Program-made: the position numbers and the translations under genes
Notes under the pieces: generated by a model
What the model was told of the DNA's origin: nothing
Database searches by the model: none
The model's input: only the letters and a program-made list of their open reading frames with translations
Source: an uncultured Oscillospiraceae bacterium
GTDB taxonomy: Bacteria > Bacillota > Clostridia > Oscillospirales > Acutalibacteraceae
DNA length: 15,116 bases
Assembly (NCBI GenBank): GCA_958354085.1
Contig: CATWUX010000043.1
Location: forward strand, 1-15,116
Reading direction: 5' to 3'
Shown: positions 1 to 7,533 of the stretch, piece after piece
Numbering within the stretch: position 1 is the stretch's first letter
How the letters are laid out: every line of letters begins with the position of its first letter

Positions 1-514
1 CCGCTTGGAAACACTGGAGGGGTTGGATACCCGCCCGACGGCGGAACGTGTCAAGGAAGGCTTGTTCAGTGTGATACAGTTTGATATCGAAGGCCGGCGT
101 GTGTTGGATTTGTTTGCCGGCTCCGGCCAGCTGGGCGTGGAGGCGATGAGCCGCGGCGCGGCAAGCTGTGTGTTCGTGGACAAAAATCCGGATGCGGTCG
201 AGGTGATCCGCCGCAATTTAAAGGCGGCGGGGCTGACGGCTAATACGCAGGTGGTCTGTGTGGAGGCCGGCGCGTATCTGACGCGCCCGGGTGAAACCTT
301 TGATTTGGCGTTTCTTGACCCGCCGTATGCCGCAGGGCTGCTGGAGCCGACGCTGCAGCGGCTGACCGCCCATATGAATCCGGGCGGTATCATCGCATGT
401 GAAACCGATGCGGATGCGGCGCTGCCCGAACAGGTCGGGAGCTTTTCGCTGGCCCGCACCTATCGTTACGGCCGAACGTTGATATGGCTTTATCGTTACC
501 GCGACGCCGAATGA
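1..514 (+). CDS. rsmD: 16S rRNA (guanine(966)-N2)-methyltransferase RsmD, 5'-truncated by window edge
   Basis: This is an S-adenosylmethionine-dependent enzyme that methylates G966 of 16S rRNA in the small ribosomal subunit. The reading frame is open from base 2, so the start lies outside the window. The TTG at 5 is internal, because RsmD proteins normally carry about 10-20 residues before the TLEGLDTRPT segment seen here. Visible family marks are the RPTAERVKEGLF segment, the SAM-binding motif LDLFAGSG (about 104-127) and the catalytic DPPY motif (317-328). The stop TGA is at 512-514. coaD follows after 30 nt on the same strand, a pairing that is very common in Firmicutes. Identity is close to certain; only the N-terminus is missing. 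Confidence 0.93.
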   Translation, partial: RLETLEGLDTRPTAERVKEGLFSVIQFDIEGRRVLDLFAGSGQLGVEAMSRGAASCVFVDKNPDAVEVIRRNLKAAGLTANTQVVCVEAGAYLTRPGETFDLAFLDPPYAAGLLEPTLQRLTAHMNPGGIIACETDADAALPEQVGSFSLARTYRYGRTLIWLYRYRDAE

Positions 515-544
515 CGCCGCGTTGGGAAAGGATGCAGAGCGTAT

Positions 545-1036
545 ATGAAAATTGCCATCTGCCCGGGCAGTTTTGACCCGGTGACGTATGGTCATCTCGA
601 CATTATTCGCCGTGCGGCGATGATGTTTGACAAAGTGATTGTGGTGGTGATGACCAATTCGTCGAAAAAACCGATGTTCACCAAAGAGGAGCGCATGGAG
701 TTTATCCGCCGCGCTGTTTCGGGACTGAGCAATGTGGAGGTGGACGCTTACGGCGGCCTGCTGGCGGAATATGCCCGCGAGAAGAATGCGCGGGTGCTGG
801 TCAAGGGATTGCGCGCCATGTCCGATTTTGAATATGAGTTCCAGATGGCGCTGACCAACCGCAAACTTAACCCGGAAGCGGAAACGGTGTTCCTGACCAC
901 GACCGCGGAGCATATGTATCTTTCCTCCAGCCTTGTCAAACAGGTGGCGAGTCTGGGCGGCGATATTCACGGATTTGTGCCGGATTGCATTATAGACGAT
1001 ATTTTAGAAAAGATCAGAAAGGATGTTGCAGTATGA
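545..1036 (+). CDS. coaD: Phosphopantetheine adenylyltransferase (PPAT)
   Basis: PPAT catalyses the fourth step of coenzyme A synthesis: ATP plus 4'-phosphopantetheine gives dephospho-CoA and pyrophosphate, in the cytoplasm. The protein is 163 aa, the usual length. The nucleotidyltransferase motif T/HxGH is seen as TYGH at residues 14-17, after the PGSFDP opening. The GLRAMSDFEYE segment is at 88-98, and the second nucleotide-binding motif SSSLVK is at 127-132. The ATG at 545 has an AAAGGAT ribosome site about 12 nt upstream. The stop overlaps the ATG of the next gene (ATGA at 1033-1036), so translational coupling is likely. Confidence 0.97.
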   Translation: MKIAICPGSFDPVTYGHLDIIRRAAMMFDKVIVVVMTNSSKKPMFTKEERMEFIRRAVSGLSNVEVDAYGGLLAEYAREKNARVLVKGLRAMSDFEYEFQMALTNRKLNPEAETVFLTTTAEHMYLSSSLVKQVASLGGDIHGFVPDCIIDDILEKIRKDVAV

Positions 1037-1503
1037 CAGTCGATGAATTGCTGGATCAGATTGACGATATGGTGGATAAGGCGTGGGGGCTGCCGTTGTC
1101 CAATAAATGCGCGATTGAAGCGGATCGTTTGCGGGATATTATCGACGATATCCGCGGGAATATGCCTTCGGAGATCCGGCAGGCGAAAGCAATCGTCGCC
1201 GATCGTGCGGACATCATCGCGACCGCGAAAAAAGAGGCGGAAGGTATCGTACGTGCGGCCGAGGAGCGCGCGCGCAATATGATCGCCCACGAGGAGATCG
1301 TTAAGCAGGCGCAGCAGAAAGCCAGCGAGCTGTTGGGACAAACGCAGCAAAAGGCGCGGGAGATGCGCCGCGGCGCTACGGAATTTTCCGAGGATGTGCT
1401 CCGACGCACCGAGGAAACGCTGGCTCAGCGCCTTTCCGAGGTGCGGCAGGCGCGGCAGGTGCTGCGCAATCCGGTCAAGCCGGAAGAACATACGGCGGAA
1501 TAA
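1033..1503 (+). CDS. Small coiled-coil protein of unknown function downstream of coaD
   Basis: The protein is 156 aa starting MTVDELLDQID. The start at 1033 is chosen because its ATG overlaps the coaD stop as ATGA and it has GAAAGGAT about 10 nt upstream. The middle (about residues 45-125) is a long run of charged and Ala/Gln-rich heptads, a predicted coiled coil resembling the stalk of ATP synthase subunit b/E-type proteins. No membrane segment or signal peptide is visible, which argues against a true F0 subunit b. Similar coiled-coil ORFs after coaD are often annotated vaguely as ATPase-like in Clostridia. I do not know its function. A DivIVA-like or structural role is possible but unsupported. 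Confidence 0.82.
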   Translation: MTVDELLDQIDDMVDKAWGLPLSNKCAIEADRLRDIIDDIRGNMPSEIRQAKAIVADRADIIATAKKEAEGIVRAAEERARNMIAHEEIVKQAQQKASELLGQTQQKAREMRRGATEFSEDVLRRTEETLAQRLSEVRQARQVLRNPVKPEEHTAE

Positions 1504-1521
1504 ACGCAAGGAGTCGATGGC

Positions 1522-2235
1522 GTGAAGAAAAACCGTTTGTACTGGACGATCACCGGTCTGGTGGTTGTCGGGGTGATCGCGGTCATTTTGGTGTTCCAGG
1601 TGCTGCAAATGGATATGGAAGCGTTTGCGGCGCAGTATAAGAACTCGCTGTTGGCTATCCCGATCGTGATCGGGCTGTATTTGCTCAAGGCGATAACGCT
1701 GGTGATCCTGCCGCAGCCGGTGGTGTATTTGCTGACCGGCTTGCTGTTTTCGCCTTTGTTTGCGTTTTTATTCACCATCGGCTGTTTGGCGATGGAGTTT
1801 ACATTGGATTACTGGGTTGGACGGACGTTCGGCCGCCGCTTTATGGATCGGCTGCTGCGCTGGCTGCGCGGACGCAGCCGGACATTGGAAAAGGGGCTGT
1901 CGGATCAAAATCTGGAGAGGATCAGCACCATTGCTTTGCTGCGGCTGTTCCCCGGCGTTTCCACCGATTCGATCAGCCTGCTGTCCGGTGCTAAGGGGAT
2001 CCCTTTCCGCACCTATTTTATCGGTTCCATGATCGGCTGCGCGCCGCAGGCGATCGCCGTGACGTTGATGGGCAGCTCGGCACACGACCCGCTGTCTCCC
2101 GGCTTTCTAATCCCGCTGGGAGCGATGGTGATCGTGCTGGTGGTGTCCATGGTACTCAAAAAGCGCTTTGACGCCCGTCCGAAGGAGGAAATCCTGCATG
2201 AAGAAGGCGAAATTTCGGCCTCTGAGCGGTCATGA
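1522..2235 (+). CDS. TVP38/TMEM64 (VTT/DedA-like) family membrane protein
   Basis: This is a 237-aa integral membrane protein. The GTG start at 1522 has AAGGAG 8 nt upstream (1508-1513); the nearby ATG at 1517 is out of frame. A hydrophobic N-terminal helix (about 8-28) is followed by several more hydrophobic stretches (about 43-62, 70-90, 165-185 and 195-215). The VTT/SNARE-associated domain is suggested by the FPGVSTDSISLLSGAKGIP segment in the middle and the GSMIGCAPQ segment after it, both typical of TVP38 proteins. Relatives are linked to phospholipid transbilayer movement and membrane homeostasis. The cardiolipin synthase gene begins inside its 3' end, which suggests a shared membrane-lipid role; that link is inference. 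Confidence 0.85.
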   Translation: MKKNRLYWTITGLVVVGVIAVILVFQVLQMDMEAFAAQYKNSLLAIPIVIGLYLLKAITLVILPQPVVYLLTGLLFSPLFAFLFTIGCLAMEFTLDYWVGRTFGRRFMDRLLRWLRGRSRTLEKGLSDQNLERISTIALLRLFPGVSTDSISLLSGAKGIPFRTYFIGSMIGCAPQAIAVTLMGSSAHDPLSPGFLIPLGAMVIVLVVSMVLKKRFDARPKEEILHEEGEISASERS

Positions 2236-3763
2236 TAACAACAGCGCCCTGCTGACCTATGTCCGCATTGGTATTGTGGCGCTGGCGGTGCTGGTGCAGC
2301 TGGCGCTGATGCTGCTGTTTACTACATGGCTGCGCACCTACGCAGCGCTGCTGTATATGCTGCTGGATATTTTGGCGATCGTAACCGTGTTTTCGCTGAT
2401 CAACCGGCATGACAGCTCGACCTATCGGATTGCCTGGATCATTCTTGTGCTGATCACGCCGATTTTCGGGATGTTCCTGTATTGGGCGTGGGGACGGGTG
2501 GATTTCAACCGTAAGGAACGCGGGGCGTTGAAAAAGGCGTTTGACGAGGGCTTTGCCCATATGCGTCCGGATTCGCCGGTGCGCGCTGCCTTTGTCGAGA
2601 AAAATCCCGCGCAGGCGCGCTATGTCAACGCGCTTGCGGGCAGCGGATTTGAAGCGTTCGATCAGACGGCTGCACGCTACTTTCCCATCGGCGAGGAATA
2701 TTTCGAGCAGCTGATCGTCGATTTGGAGAACGCGCAAAAGTTTATTTTCATGGAATATTTCATCATTGCGCGCGGTGAATTATGGGATCGTATACACGCG
2801 ATTCTGCAGCGTAAAAAAGAGCAGGGCGTGGAGATCCGTATCCTGTTTGACGACGTAGGCTGCTTTTTTAAAGTGCCGGCAAATTTTGATAAGCAGCTGC
2901 GGGCGGAAGGCTTCACGGTGGCGGTGTTCAATCCCGCGCACCGTTTTGTATCCAATTTTTATCTGAATTACCGCAACCATCAGAAAATCGTGTTGATCGA
3001 CGGCAACATCGCGTATACCGGCGGCGTGAATCTGGCGGATGAATATGTGAACATCGATTCGAAGCTGGGACACTGGAAAGACGTCGGCATCCGACTGGAG
3101 GGCCTCGCGGTCAATGGTCTGGCGGTTATTTTCTTTCAGATGTGGAACGTGGCAACGCGCAATCAGTATGCCGACTATGAACAGTATCTGTGTGCGCGGC
3201 CGGAGCCGGGCGAGGGGCTGTATCAGCCCTATGCGGATGGGCCGTATAACAACCCGAAAAATCCGGCTCTTGACCTGATCCGTCAGGCGGCGGGCGGCGC
3301 GCAGCATTATCTTTGGCTGACGTCGCCGTATCTGGTGATCGATCAGGAGCTCAGCTCGGCGCTGAGCTTGGCGGCGCGCGGTGGTGTGGATGTGCGCATC
3401 GTAACCCCGGCGCATCCCGACCACTGGTATGTCGGCATTGTCAATCGCCATAATTATCGCCATTTGCTCAAAAACGGGGTGCGCGTGTACGAATATACGC
3501 CCGGCTTCATTCATGCGAAGCTGCTGGTGCTGGATGACCGCTGCGCGACTGTGGGAACGGTCAATCTCGATTTCCGCAGTCTCTATCTGCATTATGAAAA
3601 CGGTGTGCTGATCTGCGATGCGCCCGCTGTGCTGGACGTGAAGCACGATATTGAACAGACGATTGCCGTTTCCCGCGAGATTACGCTGGAGGACGTGCGC
3701 AATCGCCCGTGGTATCAAAAGCTGCTGGCGGCTCTGTTTAACCTGTTTTCACCGCTGATGTAA
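2198..3763 (+). CDS. cls: Cardiolipin synthase (phospholipase D superfamily)
   Basis: Cardiolipin synthase condenses two phosphatidylglycerol molecules into cardiolipin plus glycerol at the membrane. The protein is 521 aa from the ATG at 2198, which is preceded by AAGGAGG at 2182-2188 (9-nt spacing). An upstream in-frame start is disfavoured because it lacks such a site. Two N-terminal transmembrane helices (about residues 22-43 and 48-85) precede two phospholipase-D HKD motifs. The first is NHQK with H261 and K263, followed by GGVNLADEY. The second is IHAK with H439 and K441, followed by GTVNLDFRS. The start lies 38 nt inside the preceding TVP38 gene, implying co-translation. Length and architecture match bacterial ClsA-type enzymes. 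Confidence 0.95.
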   Translation: MKKAKFRPLSGHDNNSALLTYVRIGIVALAVLVQLALMLLFTTWLRTYAALLYMLLDILAIVTVFSLINRHDSSTYRIAWIILVLITPIFGMFLYWAWGRVDFNRKERGALKKAFDEGFAHMRPDSPVRAAFVEKNPAQARYVNALAGSGFEAFDQTAARYFPIGEEYFEQLIVDLENAQKFIFMEYFIIARGELWDRIHAILQRKKEQGVEIRILFDDVGCFFKVPANFDKQLRAEGFTVAVFNPAHRFVSNFYLNYRNHQKIVLIDGNIAYTGGVNLADEYVNIDSKLGHWKDVGIRLEGLAVNGLAVIFFQMWNVATRNQYADYEQYLCARPEPGEGLYQPYADGPYNNPKNPALDLIRQAAGGAQHYLWLTSPYLVIDQELSSALSLAARGGVDVRIVTPAHPDHWYVGIVNRHNYRHLLKNGVRVYEYTPGFIHAKLLVLDDRCATVGTVNLDFRSLYLHYENGVLICDAPAVLDVKHDIEQTIAVSREITLEDVRNRPWYQKLLAALFNLFSPLM

Positions 3764-3778
3764 AATGCAGTCAAGCAG

Positions 3779-3808
3779 TTGACTTTTCGGGGGGAACTGT
3801 TGTATAAT
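3779..3808 (+). promoter_or_regulatory. Sigma-A type promoter of the SRP RNA gene
   Basis: TTGACT (3779-3784) and TATAAT (3803-3808) are separated by 18 nt. They begin 16 nt after the cls stop and lie just upstream of the SRP RNA. Transcription would start near 3815. This is the clearest promoter in the housekeeping half, and it fits a gene that must be strongly and separately expressed. Confidence 0.85.
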
Positions 3809-3838
3809 TGACGGGCAAGATGAAACGCCGTATACTCT

Positions 3839-3960
3839 GGGGCATACGGGCGGGCGGGTCCTGTGCGACGGTGCGCCGTGAACCATGTCAGGCGGGGAAC
3901 CGAGCAGCATTAAGCGGTTGCTACCGGGCGCCGCAGGTCACCTGTCCGCTCGTATGCCCG
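3839..3960 (+). ncRNA. ffs: Small bacterial signal recognition particle RNA (4.5S-like)
   Basis: This is the RNA core of the signal recognition particle, which binds Ffh and targets nascent membrane proteins to FtsY. The conserved domain IV internal loop is visible: GTCAGG at 3887-3892, GGGGAAC after it, and AGCAGC at 3903-3908. The ends form a long stem: about 19 consecutive pairs, including G-U, join 3840-3858 with 3941-3959. That gives the small hairpin-type RNA rather than the larger Bacillus type with an Alu domain. The location directly upstream of dnaX is the classic Firmicute arrangement. The true 5' end is probably near 3815, from the promoter at 3779-3808. Protein frames that cross this stretch are not real genes. 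Confidence 0.92.
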
Positions 3961-3976
3961 AGGGTATGCGGTTTTT
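3951..3976 (+). terminator. Rho-independent terminator of the SRP RNA
   Basis: Bases 3951-3958 (CGTATGCC) can pair with 3963-3970 around a short CGAG loop, with G-U pairs, followed by GTTTTTC. The 5' arm is the same strand that closes the long SRP RNA stem, so the two structures are mutually exclusive. Confidence 0.72.
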
Positions 3977-4135
3977 CTTGCTTTATACTATTCTCCCGCG
4001 AAATGCCGATATTTGCACGCTTCCTTTTCCGCCCCGCTGCGTTCTCGTCGTTGAACTTGCGGGACAAAAAATTCCTCGCAAATCTTTTCAACATTTTCAT
4101 GGGATGATCGTATCAAACGCTTTTGGAGGCGCGGT

Positions 4136-5764
4136 ATGTACCAGGTTTTGTATCGAAAATGGCGGCCGCAAACCTTTTCGGATGTATACGGCCAGCCGCA
4201 TGTGACGACAGCGCTGAAAAATGAGCTGCGTACCAATCGGCTGGCGCATGCCTACCTGTTCACCGGTTCGCGTGGAACAGGCAAGACGACCTGCGCCAAA
4301 ATTCTGGCGAAAGCGGTGAACTGTCTGCATCCGGTGGACGGGGATCCGTGCAACGAATGTGACGTTTGCCGCGGGATCGACGCCGGTTCGATTACCGATG
4401 TGGTGGAAATCGACGCGGCGTCCAACAACGGTGTGGACAACATCCGCGATCTGCGCGATGAGGTGAATTTTACGCCCTCTGTCGCCAAATATCGCGTCTA
4501 TATCATAGACGAAGTGCATATGCTGTCCGTCGGCGCGTTCAATGCGCTGCTCAAAACGCTGGAGGAACCGCCGGCGCATGTCGTGTTCGTGCTGGCGACC
4601 ACGGAAGTGCATAAGCTGCCCGCCACGATCCTGTCCCGCTGCCAACGGTTTGATTTCGGGCGCATCCAGCCCGCGGATATTGCCGCGCGTATCCAGTATG
4701 TGGCGCAGCAGGAGCAATTCACAGTCACCGACGAGGCGGCGCTGCTGCTGGCGCGGCTCGCGGACGGCGCCATGCGCGATGCGTTGTCGCTGCTGGATCA
4801 GTGCGTGTCCCGTTCGCGGGATGTAACCGTCGAAACCGTGGAAGATACCACCGGCATGGCGGGCCGCGATTATGTATATGAGTTGTCCGCTGCCGTGCGC
4901 AAGCACGAGGGCGGTACGGCGCTGGCTCTGGTCGACCGGCTGTATCAGGCGTCCTGCGATATGGAACGGTTGTGCGTGGAGCTTATCGAATATTTCCGCA
5001 ATCTGATGATTCTCAAAAGCGTGGCCGAGCCGTCTGAGCTGATTGTGGCTTCTGCGGCGGAGCTTGCGCGCATGAAAGAAGAATCGGAGCAGTTTGAGCT
5101 GGTCACGGTCTTGCACAGCATGACGGTGCTGCAGCAGGCGCTGGAGCGGCTGCGCAGCGGGGTTTCCCGCCGCGTCGAAATGGAGATGGCGCTGCTGCGC
5201 CTGTGTTCGCCTGAACTGGACACCAGTGCGGACAGCCTGTTGCGGCGGATTCAAAGTCTGGAGGATGCGGTGCGTTCCGGTGCCGTGACGTCGGCCGGCG
5301 CGGAAATCCCGGCGCCTGTTGCGCCTGCGGCATCACCTGCCTTTTCTGCGCCGCCGGTACCGCAAGCCGCAGCGCCCGCGCCTGAGCCGGCTTATCCGAC
5401 ACCTGCGGAACCGCCCGCCCCTGAGGAGAACGGCACAGAGACCGCTTTTGATCAGTGGAACGAGGTGCTGGACAATCTGGCGCGCAACTGCCCGCCGCTT
5501 TCCGGTGTGCTGGCTGGCTCCACGGCGGTTTTGCGCGGCGATTATGTGCTGATCCAGACAGATAATGAACTGTTCAAAACCTTGGTCAGCACAGGCGATA
5601 ATAAGACGCGGCTGGCCGGTGCGATCCGTGCGGTGACCGGTCGGGCCTACCGTATCGGTATCCGAAAAACGCCGGCGGCTCCGGCCGCGGTTGCCGCCGA
5701 CCCGCTGGCGGCGTTCATCCGCAACAGCCGGAATCTCGGCGTGGATGTGCAAGTCAAAGAATAA
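4136..5764 (+). CDS. dnaX: DNA polymerase III subunit gamma/tau
   Basis: This is the AAA+ motor subunit of the clamp loader, which loads the beta clamp and links polymerases at the replication fork. The protein is 542 aa. The ATG at 4136 has GGAGG at 4125-4129. Walker A is GSRGTGKT (residues 44-51). A zinc site is formed by C63, C72, C75 and C78. Walker B VYIIDEVH is at 121-128, followed by the ATTE sensor-1 and the LSRCQRF sensor segment. A Pro/Ala-rich linker (about 390-432) precedes a C-terminal tail of about 110 residues. The gene follows the SRP RNA and precedes ybaB-recR, the same order as Bacillus subtilis scr-dnaX-yaaK-recR. No slippery frameshift site was obvious. Confidence 0.97.
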   Translation: MYQVLYRKWRPQTFSDVYGQPHVTTALKNELRTNRLAHAYLFTGSRGTGKTTCAKILAKAVNCLHPVDGDPCNECDVCRGIDAGSITDVVEIDAASNNGVDNIRDLRDEVNFTPSVAKYRVYIIDEVHMLSVGAFNALLKTLEEPPAHVVFVLATTEVHKLPATILSRCQRFDFGRIQPADIAARIQYVAQQEQFTVTDEAALLLARLADGAMRDALSLLDQCVSRSRDVTVETVEDTTGMAGRDYVYELSAAVRKHEGGTALALVDRLYQASCDMERLCVELIEYFRNLMILKSVAEPSELIVASAAELARMKEESEQFELVTVLHSMTVLQQALERLRSGVSRRVEMEMALLRLCSPELDTSADSLLRRIQSLEDAVRSGAVTSAGAEIPAPVAPAASPAFSAPPVPQAAAPAPEPAYPTPAEPPAPEENGTETAFDQWNEVLDNLARNCPPLSGVLAGSTAVLRGDYVLIQTDNELFKTLVSTGDNKTRLAGAIRAVTGRAYRIGIRKTPAAPAAVAADPLAAFIRNSRNLGVDVQVKE

Positions 5765-5819
5765 TGACCCTGACGGGTTTCGGGAAGCGATTTTCCCTCT
5801 AAGAAAGGAATGGAGAAAC

Positions 5820-6167
5820 ATGAAAGCAAGATTACCACAGGGCATGGGCAAAGGACCGGGCAATATGCAGAGCATGATCAAGCAGGCGCAGAAGATGCAG
5901 GAGAATATGGCGGCGCTGCAGGAACAGCTGGATGCGCGCGAATATACGGCGACGGCCGGAGGCGGCGCGGTTACGGCGATCGTGGACGGCAAGCATATGG
6001 TGAAAAGCATTACGCTGAAACCGGAGGTCGTGGATCCCGAGGACGTGGAGATGCTGTCCGACCTGATTATGGCGGCCGTGAACGAGGCCATCCGGCAGGC
6101 GGTTGAGACCTCGGAGGCGGAAATGTCCAAAGTGACCGGCGGTCTGAATATGCCGGGCTTATTTTAA
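5820..6167 (+). CDS. ybaB: YbaB/EbfC family nucleoid-associated protein
   Basis: This is a small DNA-binding protein of 115 aa (family length about 100-115) that coats DNA as a dimer and is encoded between dnaX and recR in most bacteria. The start chosen is the ATG at 5820, which gives MKARLPQGMGKG and is preceded by AAAGGA (5804-5809) and GGAG (5812-5815). Family marks are the N-terminal Met/Gln-rich helix with QAQKMQENMAALQEQL, the beta strand region VTAIVDGKHMVKSITL, and the EVVDPEDVEMLSDLIMAAVNEA segment. It lies 55 nt after dnaX and 28 nt before recR. The role in recombination or nucleoid organisation is family knowledge, not visible here. Confidence 0.95.
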   Translation: MKARLPQGMGKGPGNMQSMIKQAQKMQENMAALQEQLDAREYTATAGGGAVTAIVDGKHMVKSITLKPEVVDPEDVEMLSDLIMAAVNEAIRQAVETSEAEMSKVTGGLNMPGLF

Positions 6168-6195
6168 ATCGGGCGGAAAGGCGTGACAAGGGAGT

Positions 6196-6795
6196 ATGTC
6201 GTATACAGTAGCGCCGCTTGCACGTCTGATCGAACAGCTGGAGCGGCTGCCGGGAATCGGTCATAAATCGGCACAGCGGCTGGCGTTTTATCTGCTCGGT
6301 GCGCCGGAAAAAGCAGCGGAGGATTTTATCGGTGCGCTGCGCGAGGCGAGGGAAAAGATCCATGAATGCGCCACCTGTTGCAACCTCACCGATCAGGAGC
6401 TTTGCCCCATTTGCCGCGGCGGAAACCGGGACGAAGGGGTTATCTGCGTGGTGGAGGATCCCCGCGATGTGATGGCGTTTGAACGTACCCGCGAATATAC
6501 GGGGTTGTATCATGTGCTGCACGGCACGATCTCGCCGATGGACGGGATCGGCCCGGAGCAGCTGCGGATTAAACAGTTGCTGACGCGTGTGGCGGCGACC
6601 GACGTGCAGGAGGTCATTATGGCGACCAATCCCACCGTGGAGGGGGAGGCGACCGCCATGTATATTTCCAAATTGCTCAAACCGTTTGAGATTAAAGTGA
6701 CGCGGCTGGCCTACGGAATTCCCGTAGGGGGCGATCTGGAGTATGCCGACGAGGTCACGCTCCGCCGTTCGCTGGAGGGACGCAGCCTGCTGTAA
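6196..6795 (+). CDS. recR: Recombination mediator protein RecR
   Basis: RecR works with RecO and RecF to load RecA on gapped single-stranded DNA. The protein is 199 aa, the usual length. The N-terminal helix-hairpin-helix has LPGIGHKSAQRLAF (about residues 18-31). The four-cysteine zinc finger spans CATCCNLTDQELCPIC in the central part. The Toprim domain follows with VICVVEDPRDVMAFE and the HVLHGTISPMDGIGPEQL segment. The ATG at 6196 aligns well with other RecR N-termini, but the AAGGGAG ribosome site ends only 1 nt before it, an unusually short spacing. GGAAAGG at 6175-6181 is the other candidate, 14 nt away. It lies in the conserved dnaX-ybaB-recR run. Confidence 0.97.
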   Translation: MSYTVAPLARLIEQLERLPGIGHKSAQRLAFYLLGAPEKAAEDFIGALREAREKIHECATCCNLTDQELCPICRGGNRDEGVICVVEDPRDVMAFERTREYTGLYHVLHGTISPMDGIGPEQLRIKQLLTRVAATDVQEVIMATNPTVEGEATAMYISKLLKPFEIKVTRLAYGIPVGGDLEYADEVTLRRSLEGRSLL

Positions 6796-6856
6796 TGCTG
6801 CGGCAGCGCGCAGACGATGGACGTAATAGATTTTTAAGACTGGGGAGGTGACGGCT

Positions 6857-7327
6857 GTGGCGGGTGTCAATTCCAACACAAAAACCATTGCCAGCAACAA
6901 AAAAGCGTTCCACGATTATTTCGTGGAGGAGTCGATGGAGGCGGGCATTGAGCTGGCCGGCACCGAGGTGAAATCCTTGCGTCAGGGCGCGGTCAATCTC
7001 AAGGATGCGTGGTGCTCGATCGACGAAGGGGAACTGTATGTGCGCGGAATGCACATCAGCCCCTATGAAAAAGGCAATATTTTCAACCGCGAGCCGCTTC
7101 GCCCGCGCCGGCTGCTGCTGCATAAGCGGGAGATTTTGCGCCTGTATGGGCTGATAAAGCAGCAGGGCTATACGCTGATCCCGCTGTCGGTGTATTTTAA
7201 AGGCTCGCTGGTCAAGGTGCAGGTCGGTTTGTGCCGCGGCAAAAAATTATATGACAAGCGGGAAGATGCGGCGCGGCGCGATATGAAGCGCGAAGCGGAT
7301 CGCAGCCTGAAGGAACGCAATGCATGA
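6857..7327 (+). CDS. smpB: SsrA-binding protein SmpB
   Basis: SmpB binds tmRNA and is needed for rescue of stalled ribosomes by trans-translation. The start chosen is the GTG at 6857 (MAGVNSNTKTIASNKKAF), with GGGGAGG at 6842-6848 and 8-nt spacing. The GTG at 6848 overlaps that ribosome site and is unlikely. The protein is 156 aa, normal for the family. Marks are the NKKAFHDYFVEE opening, AGIELAGTEVKSLRQG, the HISPYEKGN segment, the LIPLSVYFKG-LVKVQVGLCRGKK segment, and the basic C-terminal tail KLYDKREDAARRDMKREADR. No tmRNA gene was seen next to it in this window. Confidence 0.96.
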   Translation: MAGVNSNTKTIASNKKAFHDYFVEESMEAGIELAGTEVKSLRQGAVNLKDAWCSIDEGELYVRGMHISPYEKGNIFNREPLRPRRLLLHKREILRLYGLIKQQGYTLIPLSVYFKGSLVKVQVGLCRGKKLYDKREDAARRDMKREADRSLKERNA

Positions 7328-7368
7328 CCGTGCCGGCATCTTGTGCGAATTTAGATGGTCATAAAAAC

Positions 7369-7396
7369 AACGCCGCGGATTGTCATCCGCGGCGTT
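7369..7396. terminator. Perfect 12-bp hairpin at the end of the housekeeping operon, possibly bidirectional
   Basis: AACGCCGCGGAT (7369-7380) pairs perfectly with 7385-7396 around a TGTC loop. Read on the + strand it ends the smpB transcript, although the tail (ATTGT) is poor in T. Read on the - strand it is followed by GTTTTTAT, a better terminator tail, so it would also stop transcripts leaving the mobile element on the - strand. Confidence 0.75.
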
Positions 7397-7408
7397 ATTG
7401 TATAGTAA

Positions 7409-7431
7409 AACCACTCGCTAGGCGAGTGGTT
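7409..7431. repeat. IS200-type left-end hairpin
   Basis: AACCACTCGC (7409-7418) pairs with GCGAGTGGTT (7422-7431) around a TAG loop. It is placed about 100 nt before the transposase start, as expected for the subterminal structure bound by the TnpA transposase of IS200/IS605 elements. Confidence 0.75.
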
Positions 7432-7465
7432 CAAAAGAGCTTAAGCGAAGAGGAAGAAATAAAAA

Positions 7466-7523
7466 CTCCTTTTGCTATAATGAAGGTGCGGTCTGCCAAC
7501 TGCATCTGAAAAAGCAAAAGGAG
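7466..7523 (+). promoter_or_regulatory. Inverted repeat that can hide the tnpA ribosome site
   Basis: CTCCTTTTGCT (7466-7476) is an exact inverted match to AGCAAAAGGAG (7513-7523). The second arm contains most of the Shine-Dalgarno sequence AAAGGAGG of the tnpA fragment. A transcript entering from upstream would fold and block translation, as is known for IS200 tnpA mRNA. A TATAAT at 7476-7481 could instead be a -10 box; a transcript starting from it would lack the 5' arm and escape the block. Confidence 0.6.
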
Positions 7524-7533
7524 GACATTCAGA

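Noticed and set aside
2780..3718. Long - strand open frame opposite the cardiolipin synthase gene
   Set aside because: Cardiolipin synthase motifs on the + strand are unambiguous, and the antisense product is low-complexity with no supported start.
3808..4205. Two overlapping + strand frames across the SRP RNA and the dnaX leader
   Set aside because: They run through a structured RNA gene and its terminator and have no ribosome site; the Cys/Arg-rich products look like chance.
4097..5254. Long - strand open frame (385 codons) opposite dnaX
   Set aside because: It is an antisense shadow produced by high GC and codon bias of dnaX; its His/Arg/Gln-rich translation has no domain and no ribosome site.
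6796..7400. A tmRNA gene next to smpB, and an integration site within it
   Set aside because: No tRNA-like ends or tag-peptide frame are visible; the element is inserted in the IS200 tnpA, not in a tmRNA or tRNA gene.
7324..7509. 61-codon + strand frame after smpB
   Set aside because: It spans the operon terminator hairpin and the IS200 left-end hairpin, so it is chance.
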